This document shows, piece after piece, positions 7,210 through 12,249 of a DNA stretch of 12,249 nt; positions within the stretch are counted from its first letter, which is position 1; the number at the start of each line of letters is the position of its first letter. The position numbers and the translations under genes are program-made. The notes below the pieces were generated by a model. The model ran no database searches and had not been told where the DNA came from. It saw nothing but the letters and a program-made list of their open reading frames with translations. This DNA is from Chlorobiota bacterium (GTDB taxonomy: Bacteria; Bacteroidota; Bacteroidia; Bacteroidales; JAADGE01): NCBI GenBank assembly GCA_013153575.1, contig JAADEE010000260.1, positions 1 to 12,249 on the forward strand, given 5' to 3'.

Positions 7210-10068
7210 ATGAAAAAAACTTTTTTACTTGCTACTTCTATTTTGTTTTATTTTTTTAGTTATTCTCAACAAAATCCAAATTCTTTAAAATGGTATGAAA
7301 TTAATTCTAAAAATGCTAAAATAATTTTCCCGAAAGGGTTCGAAAATGAAGCACAAAAAGCTGCAAATTTAATTGATTATATTTATCCGTTAGAAACTAA
7401 AACTTTAAAAAAACAACCTAAAAAAATACCATTAATAATTTATAATCAATCAACTACATCGAATGCTTTTGTTGGGTTAAGACCTTGGCGTTCTGCATGG
7501 TACATAACTCCATCGCAATATGCAGCAGATTTAGGAACAGAAGACTGGTTTTATTTACTTGCTTCGCATGAATACAGACATGCTGTTCAGTACACTACAA
7601 GCAACCAACATTTTACAAAATTTATGAATATAATGTTTGGAGAAACCGGTATTTTAATGGGACAATATTCTTATCCTTTTTGGTATTTTGAAGGTGATGC
7701 TGTTTGTATGGAAACTGCTTTATCTGACAATGGAAGAGGAAGACTTCCGCAATTTGATATGGGAATTAGAACTATGATTTTGAGTAACAAAAATGTTTCG
7801 TATGACCTTGCAAAATTTCGTTCTTACAAAACTTTTTACCCGGACCATTACAAATTAGGTTGGTTACTAACTTCTTATGCAAGAGAAAAATATGGTGCTG
7901 ACATTTGGAACAAAACAATTGAGACTTCTTCAAAATATTCTTTTTGGCCTTATGCTTTTTCACTTGCACTTAAACACCATACCGGCTTAAATGAACAAGA
8001 TCTTTATTATAATGCAATGGAAAGTTTAGATTCTGCATGGACAGAAAAAACAAAAGATTTAAAAGTTACTGATGCCAAAATAATAAATAATTCTGAAAAA
8101 AAATCATGGACAAAATATACAGAAGTTAATTTTATTGATGATGATAATTTTATTGTAAAGAAAGGTAGTATGAAAAGTGATATTACAACTTTTTATATGA
8201 TTGATAAAAATGGTAATGAACATAAAATAAAACCAACTGATGCAGGAATTATTTCAACTTCAAACGGAAAAGTTGTTTGGGCAAGACAATACCCAGACCC
8301 AAGATGGCAACTTCGAAATTATTCAGACATAGTTATTCTTGACATTAATACAAAAAAAGAAAAACGTTTAACAAAAAAACAAAAATTCTTTGCTCCTGCA
8401 TTATCTCCTGATGGCAAAATGATTGCTGTTGTTGAACTAAAAGAAAACAGAAAATCATCTTTGGTAATTCTAGACAGCAAAACAGGTAATGAAATTTACA
8501 GATATGAAGATACTGATGACAATTTTTACAGAACACCTTCTTGGGATAATAAAAATCAAAAAGTTGTTTTTACAAGAAGTAATGGAAATGGTACTGTTTT
8601 AAGCATTTACGATATTAAAACAAATTCTGTTAAAGATATTGGAAAAAAATCTGATGAAAATATTGGACGACCTGTTTTCTATAAAAACTTTATACTTTAC
8701 AACTCTCCATTTAATGGAATTGGAAATATTTATGCAATTAACATTGATACAAATGAACGTTTTCAAATAACTTCAAGAAAGTTTGGAGCTTATAACCCTA
8801 AGGTTAAAAATGACAGAATGGTTTTTATTGATTATTCAGTTGATGGTTATGACATTGCAGAAGTAAACCTTAAAGATATAAAATGGAAATCAATAGGCAA
8901 GGTTAAAAATGTTGCCCTAAATACTGCAAACATAATTCAAAAACAAGAGCAAAATAAGAATATGCTAAAGCCAAACTTAATTCCAAATAAAGAGTTTGAG
9001 GTTAAAAAATATAATAAATTAAAAGACGCTTTTAAAGTTCATAGTTGGGGAATGTATATTGTACCTCCGGAAACTTTTACAGAGGATGATGAATTTAGCT
9101 TCGAACCTGAAATTGGATTTAGTATTTATACTGCAAATATTTTAAACACTTTATATAGTTCGTTAAATGCTTCATATAACTTTAATGAAGAAGCGTTTAA
9201 TTCTTATGCTACTGTATTATTCAAAAAATATTATCCTACTTTTTCACTTTCAGGTGGTTGGGCAGAAAGAAATGTAATGTACTCCACTAAAGATGATGTT
9301 ACTAATACTAGAATCTTTGTGAATGACAATTGGGATGAATATTATTCAAGTTTAAATACTAATATACCTTTAAATTTTTCATCGGGAATTTATTACAGAG
9401 GTGCAAATATTGGAGCAACATACACATACATTAACAGAACAGATAAAGATTATAGATATTTTGATGAATCCGGCAATGGTGATTTTTCAACATTAGGATA
9501 TTATGGAAGTATTTATGCATTTAGGCACCAAGCAACACAAGATATTAATCCTAAATTTGGGTATTTTTTATATGCAAAATATCAAGACACACCTTTTAAC
9601 ACAGATATTTATGGTCATCAATTTTCATTTTTATCATCATTTTATCTTCCCGGATTTGCAAAACATCATTCTTTAAACTTTAAATTAAATTATGAAAAAC
9701 AACGAAGTGATATAAATTCCGATTACTATTGGTTTGAAAGCCCTATCTCATTCCCAAGAGGTCAAGATTATTTTGCATATTCAGAATTAAAAACTTTCAA
9801 TGTAAATTATTCATTACCGGTATGGTATCCTGATATTAATTTTGGTCCTTTAGCATTTTTCAAACGAGTTAGAGCTAATATTTTTTATGATTATGCTATT
9901 GCTAATAATTTTAATGAAGATATAACATTAAATTCAGTTGGAGCAGAATTATTTATACAAATGCATGTTTTTAGGTTAGGACTTCCTATTGAAATTGGTG
10001 GAAGAATATCATACCTTGATGACGGAACATTTGTACCTGAATTTTTAATGCTCAGTATTCCTTTTTAA
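7210..10068 (+). CDS. Secreted metallopeptidase-like / TolB-propeller / outer-membrane barrel fusion protein
   Basis: This 952-aa exported protein has a signal peptide (1-19, MKKTF then a hydrophobic core ending SYS). Residues about 27-280 look like a gluzincin-type zinc peptidase: HEYRH (120-124) fits HExxH, and WYFEGDA (158-164) offers Glu161 as the third zinc ligand, 37 residues on. Residues about 300-560 contain six PD40/WD40-like blades, for example SPDGKMIAVVE (399-409), and resemble the TolB propeller. From about 605 to the end are alternating aromatic/hydrophobic strands closing with MLSIPF, a terminal-Phe signal typical of outer-membrane barrels. I infer an outer-membrane protein with the peptidase and propeller in the periplasm or at the surface. 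It has its own candidate promoter and no clear terminator. Substrate is unknown; zinc ligands are intact, so it is probably active. The peptidase and propeller calls are firm, the barrel slightly less so. Confidence 0.82.
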   Translation: MKKTFLLATSILFYFFSYSQQNPNSLKWYEINSKNAKIIFPKGFENEAQKAANLIDYIYPLETKTLKKQPKKIPLIIYNQSTTSNAFVGLRPWRSAWYITPSQYAADLGTEDWFYLLASHEYRHAVQYTTSNQHFTKFMNIMFGETGILMGQYSYPFWYFEGDAVCMETALSDNGRGRLPQFDMGIRTMILSNKNVSYDLAKFRSYKTFYPDHYKLGWLLTSYAREKYGADIWNKTIETSSKYSFWPYAFSLALKHHTGLNEQDLYYNAMESLDSAWTEKTKDLKVTDAKIINNSEKKSWTKYTEVNFIDDDNFIVKKGSMKSDITTFYMIDKNGNEHKIKPTDAGIISTSNGKVVWARQYPDPRWQLRNYSDIVILDINTKKEKRLTKKQKFFAPALSPDGKMIAVVELKENRKSSLVILDSKTGNEIYRYEDTDDNFYRTPSWDNKNQKVVFTRSNGNGTVLSIYDIKTNSVKDIGKKSDENIGRPVFYKNFILYNSPFNGIGNIYAINIDTNERFQITSRKFGAYNPKVKNDRMVFIDYSVDGYDIAEVNLKDIKWKSIGKVKNVALNTANIIQKQEQNKNMLKPNLIPNKEFEVKKYNKLKDAFKVHSWGMYIVPPETFTEDDEFSFEPEIGFSIYTANILNTLYSSLNASYNFNEEAFNSYATVLFKKYYPTFSLSGGWAERNVMYSTKDDVTNTRIFVNDNWDEYYSSLNTNIPLNFSSGIYYRGANIGATYTYINRTDKDYRYFDESGNGDFSTLGYYGSIYAFRHQATQDINPKFGYFLYAKYQDTPFNTDIYGHQFSFLSSFYLPGFAKHHSLNFKLNYEKQRSDINSDYYWFESPISFPRGQDYFAYSELKTFNVNYSLPVWYPDINFGPLAFFKRVRANIFYDYAIANNFNEDITLNSVGAELFIQMHVFRLGLPIEIGGRISYLDDGTFVPEFLMLSIPF

Positions 10069-10070
10069 AA

Positions 10071-10114
10071 AAGTTATGTGAAAATTTGGAACATAAAATA
10101 AAAACACGTAACTT
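10071..10114. repeat. Inverted repeat spanning the toxin-antitoxin promoter
   Basis: AAGTTATGTG (10071-10080) and CACGTAACTT (10105-10114) are inverted copies with one T-G wobble, separated by 24 bp. They begin 2 bp after the propeller gene and overlap the -7 element of the antitoxin promoter. No T tract follows, so this is not a good terminator; a regulatory role is more likely, but chance is possible. Confidence 0.4.
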
Positions 10115-10116
10115 TA
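10085..10116 (+). promoter_or_regulatory. Candidate promoter of the toxin-antitoxin operon
   Basis: TTTG (10085-10088) and TAACTTTA (10109-10116, one mismatch from TAnnTTTG) are 20 nt apart. Transcription would start near 10123, about 22 nt before the antitoxin ATG. The -7 element lies inside the first GTAAnnTTAC palindrome, so a repressor bound there would block RNA polymerase. Confidence 0.5.
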
Positions 10117-10139
10117 CAGTAGACAAAACGTAAAATTAC
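10108..10139 (+). promoter_or_regulatory. Candidate operator: two GTAAnnTTAC palindromes for antitoxin autoregulation
   Basis: GTAACTTTAC (10108-10117) and GTAAAATTAC (10130-10139) both have perfect 4-bp palindromic arms around a 2-bp centre. They sit inside a larger direct repeat, ACGTAAnnTTACA (10106-10118 and 10128-10140). Centre-to-centre distance is 22 bp, close to two helical turns, so both face the same side of the DNA. They flank the predicted transcription start of the antitoxin gene, the usual place for toxin-antitoxin autoregulation. Confidence 0.5.
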
Positions 10140-10144
10140 ACATA

Positions 10145-10645
10145 ATGAAGAAATATCTAACACAAAATAAAAAAACAGGAATAGTTGAAGAAGCTTCTGT
10201 TATGTATAAAAAACAACCAAAAGCTTCAAGAAAAAATGAAATACCTGATATTTTTTATACACATTTAAGAAAATCTACTATATTAGAGCAAATAAAAAAA
10301 AATGAAGAGTCATATAAAATTTTAGAAGATATAGCTGAAATAACTAATTTACCAAATAATAAACTTGCAAAATATATATACGAAATGACACCTAAAACAT
10401 TAGCATCATACAAACAAAAAGGAAGGTATTTTAGTTCTAAAGTAAATGAAATTAGCATTAAAGTTAAAGAGCTTTACAAAAAAGGTATTGATGTTTTTAT
10501 AACAAAAGACAACTTTAATTCATGGTTAGAACGTAACAGTTTTGGCTTAGGAAACATTAAACCTATTAATTTATTAAGCACTTCAACAGGTATTGATTTA
10601 GTTTTTGAAGAACTTGTTAGAATTGAATTTGGAGATAATGCATAA
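10145..10645 (+). CDS. MbcA/ParS/Xre-family antitoxin of a RES toxin-antitoxin module
   Basis: A 166-aa antitoxin that should bind and block the RES toxin encoded next to it. Residues 118-163 match the MbcA/ParS/Xre toxin-binding domain (formerly DUF2384): FNSWLERNSFGLGNIKPINLLSTSTG and onward, with the typical WL, LG, P-x-x-LL and terminal RIEFG. Residues about 55-112 are helical (LEDIAEITNLPNNKLAKYIY, then a second helical set) and correspond to the Xre-like N-terminal region, which may bind DNA. The first 50 residues are basic and probably flexible. Its stop TAA shares one base with the ATG of the toxin gene (TAATG), so translation is coupled, with the antitoxin first. Repeated palindromes lie just upstream and suggest autorepression. 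Family assignment rests on the C-terminus and the partner and is strong; DNA binding is inferred. Confidence 0.88.
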   Translation: MKKYLTQNKKTGIVEEASVMYKKQPKASRKNEIPDIFYTHLRKSTILEQIKKNEESYKILEDIAEITNLPNNKLAKYIYEMTPKTLASYKQKGRYFSSKVNEISIKVKELYKKGIDVFITKDNFNSWLERNSFGLGNIKPINLLSTSTGIDLVFEELVRIEFGDNA

Positions 10646-11112
10646 TGGAAGTTTTTAGAATTACAAAAGAAAAATTTTCACATAATTTATATGCTTCCGG
10701 TTTTGGTTCCAGATGGAATTCAGAAGGAAATTTTGTTATTTATTCTGCATCGTCGCGGTCACTTGCAGCATTAGAAAATATTGTTCATTTAGGAACCTTA
10801 GATATCATAAACTATTTTAGAGTTATGGTTATTTATATCCCTGACAACCTTCCTATTTTAAGAATTAATGAAATAAATTTACCTGAAGAATGGTATTTAA
10901 AAGGTGAAAAAGGTTATGAAATTTGTCGTCAAATTGGAGATGTTTGGTATAAGAATAAAGAAACTGCAATACTACAAGTTCCTTCAGTAATTGTTAAAAA
11001 TGAATTTAACTTTATAATTAACACAAAACACCCTGATTATAAAAAAGTTAAACTCATAAATACTGAATCATTCTTTTTTGATTATAGAATAAAAAAGAGC
11101 AATCTTATCTAA
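10645..11112 (+). CDS. RES-domain toxin (NAD+-targeting)
   Basis: A 155-aa RES-family toxin. Known members either break down NAD+ (MbcT, with phosphate) or ADP-ribosylate a host protein (ParT), stopping growth when the antitoxin is lost. The defining Arg-Glu-Ser residues are all present: Arg23 in GSRWNSEG (21-28), Glu44 in SLAALENIVHLG (39-50) and Ser114 in VPSVIV (112-117). The VFRI start (3-6) and VIYSASS (31-37) are also typical. Length is at the short end of the family but no core part is missing, so the toxin looks intact. It overlaps the antitoxin gene by one base, and its 3' end forms one arm of a terminator hairpin shared with convergent recQ. Which of the two known chemistries applies cannot be told from sequence. 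Confidence 0.9.
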   Translation: MEVFRITKEKFSHNLYASGFGSRWNSEGNFVIYSASSRSLAALENIVHLGTLDIINYFRVMVIYIPDNLPILRINEINLPEEWYLKGEKGYEICRQIGDVWYKNKETAILQVPSVIVKNEFNFIINTKHPDYKKVKLINTESFFFDYRIKKSNLI

Positions 11113-11124
11113 AAATTGCTCTTT
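11094..11124. terminator. Bidirectional terminator between the RES toxin and recQ
   Basis: A perfect 10-bp stem, AAAGAGCAAT (11094-11103) with ATTGCTCTTT (11115-11124), closes an 11-nt loop. Its left arm is inside the last codons of the toxin gene and the stop codon is in the loop. On the minus strand the stem ends in a run of six T, so it works best for recQ; on the + strand the tail is CTTTATATTAT and weaker. Confidence 0.75.
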
Positions 11125-11144
11125 ATATTATCTATTTAAATAAA

Positions 11145-12249
11145 TTAATTTGCCATTTCAGACATAAATTTAATTCTAACAAGTCTTATTTCTTCTTCTG
11201 TAAAGTCTTCTTCACCAAGTTCTGCAATAGCATCTTCTATTGAACCTGTTTCTGATTCATAAAAATGATCATATATTTCTTCAACATTTTCTTCATCAAA
11301 AGTTTGATCAATATAATAATCAATATTTAATTTTGTACCTGAATGAATTATTGCTTCAATTTCTTTTATAAGTTCGAGCATTGTCATTCCTTTTGTTGCG
11401 GCAATATCTGCTAAGTTAACTTTTCTGTCAATGTTTTGGATTATAAAAACTTTACCTCCTGATTTTTTAACAACAGATTTAACAACTAAATCTTGTGGAC
11501 GATAAATATCATTTTCTTCTACATACTCTTTTATTAGTTTTACAAATTCTTTACCATACTTCTTTGCTTTTCCTGCACCAACTCCTTGAATACTTTGAAG
11601 TTCTTCAATAGTAATAGGATACCTTGTTGCCATATCTTCCAATGAAGGATCTTGAAAGATTACAAAAGGTGGCACTTCTTTCTTTTTAGAAATATCTTTC
11701 CTTAAACCTTTCAGCATTTTAAATAGCACCTCGTCTCCGGCACCACTTCCACTTCCTTGTTTTAATTGCACATTGCCTTCATCACCTTCCTCTTCTTCGT
11801 TATACCTATGCGATTCTGTTAATTCTAACGAGTAAGGTTTTTCAATAAATTCTTTTCCCAATTTGTTAATTTTTAAAATTCCGTAATTATCAATATCTTT
11901 ATCAAGAAAATAATGAATTAATGCTTGCCTTATTATAGATTCCCAAAATTTTGTATCTTTTTCACTTCCTGAACCAAAAAGTTCAATTTCATCATGCTTA
12001 AATGATTTTATTGCTGATGTTGCAACTCCTGCAAGAACATTTGCTATATGCTCGCCTTTGTATCTTTGTTTTAATTCTACAATTGCTTTTAATGCTTTTA
12101 ACATATAGTCTTTGCCCTCAAACTTAGCTTTTGGATTTAAACAGTTATCGCAGTTTCCGCAATCTTTTTCTAACTTTTCACCAAAATAATTAAGTAAAAT
12201 TTTAGGCCTACAAACAGATGTTTCAGCATAAGCTATTGTTTCTAAAAGT
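11145..12249 (-). CDS. recQ: ATP-dependent DNA helicase RecQ, C-terminal part (5' end beyond window)
   Basis: The last 367 residues of RecQ, a 3'-5' DNA helicase in recombination and repair; the helicase core is outside the window. The frame stays open past the ATG at 12104 to the window edge and encodes the RecQ zinc site: Cys13 in VCRPKILLNYFGE, then CGNCDNC (Cys30, 33, 36), numbered from the first visible residue. Next come the RQC winged helix (about 49-140), an acidic and Gly/Ser linker (147-172), an HRDC domain (about 173-245, with IQGVGAGKAKKYG) and a helix-turn-helix-like tail (about 258-367) ending RIKFMSEMAN. I recall this tail as characteristic of Bacteroidetes RecQ. The gene is convergent with the toxin-antitoxin unit, 32 bp away, and ends at the shared hairpin. 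Reading it as a separate protein from 12104 would be an error, because that Met is internal. Confidence 0.95.
   Translation of the reverse strand, partial: LLETIAYAETSVCRPKILLNYFGEKLEKDCGNCDNCLNPKAKFEGKDYMLKALKAIVELKQRYKGEHIANVLAGVATSAIKSFKHDEIELFGSGSEKDTKFWESIIRQALIHYFLDKDIDNYGILKINKLGKEFIEKPYSLELTESHRYNEEEEGDEGNVQLKQGSGSGAGDEVLFKMLKGLRKDISKKKEVPPFVIFQDPSLEDMATRYPITIEELQSIQGVGAGKAKKYGKEFVKLIKEYVEENDIYRPQDLVVKSVVKKSGGKVFIIQNIDRKVNLADIAATKGMTMLELIKEIEAIIHSGTKLNIDYYIDQTFDEENVEEIYDHFYESETGSIEDAIAELGEEDFTEEEIRLVRIKFMSEMAN

Noticed and set aside
7772..8536. Minus-strand open frames inside the propeller-metallopeptidase gene
   Set aside because: Cys/Phe/Lys-rich low-complexity translations opposite a conserved reading frame; no start signal or homology features.
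10255..10458. Minus-strand open frame opposite the antitoxin gene, considered as a small antisense protein
   Set aside because: It is hydrophobic only because it lies opposite Lys/Asn/Ile-rich codons, and no promoter or ribosome site is visible.
10071..11124. Toxin-antitoxin unit as part of a mobile element
   Set aside because: No transposase, integrase or tRNA is nearby, I saw no flanking direct repeats, and base composition does not differ by eye from its neighbours.

Overview
The window is strongly AT-rich and looks like chromosomal DNA of a member of the Bacteroidota. The evidence is a Bacteroidetes-type promoter (TTTG, 19 nt, TAnnTTTG) upstream of the HU gene, weak or absent Shine-Dalgarno sequences, a RecQ with the long C-terminal tail I associate with this phylum, and a PBP1C and SpoIIE-type phosphatase of Bacteroidetes style. 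No rRNA, tRNA, CRISPR array, insertion sequence or phage gene was seen. Genus and species cannot be given from this sequence.

Left part (1-3500): the 3' end of a membrane-anchored SpoIIE/PP2C phosphatase on the + strand meets, stop to stop, a minus-strand pair: a TrmH-type tRNA 2'-O-methyltransferase followed 4 bp later by a class-III PLP aminotransferase. Upstream of the pair is an HU DNA-binding protein with a near-perfect promoter and a strong terminator. That terminator appears to contain the -33 element of the trmH promoter.

Middle part (3500-7020): three minus-strand genes. An orphan ParA ATPase is followed after 12 bp by a 94-aa protein whose first 20 residues resemble the ParA-contacting N-terminus of ParB but which has no ParB body. 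After a terminator hairpin comes the gene for the bifunctional penicillin-binding protein PBP1C. The ParA/small-protein pair is the best candidate for a little-described system: a minimal cargo- or DNA-positioning pair.

Right part (7020-12249): a divergently transcribed 952-aa secreted protein joins a zinc metallopeptidase-like domain (HEYRH plus a downstream Glu), a six-bladed TolB-like propeller and a C-terminal outer-membrane beta-barrel. Next is a two-gene toxin-antitoxin module (MbcA/ParS/Xre-type antitoxin and RES-domain NAD-targeting toxin, overlapping by 1 nt). Its promoter region carries two GTAAnnTTAC palindromes 22 bp apart, a plausible autoregulatory operator. A bidirectional terminator separates the toxin from the convergent 3' part of recQ, whose helicase core lies beyond the window edge.

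Most genes are housekeeping or envelope functions. The accessory elements are the toxin-antitoxin module and, arguably, the ParA pair. Two gene starts are placed at internal ATG codons (2178 and 3226) because the longer reading frames open with TTG and either overlap a neighbour or begin at the promoter.
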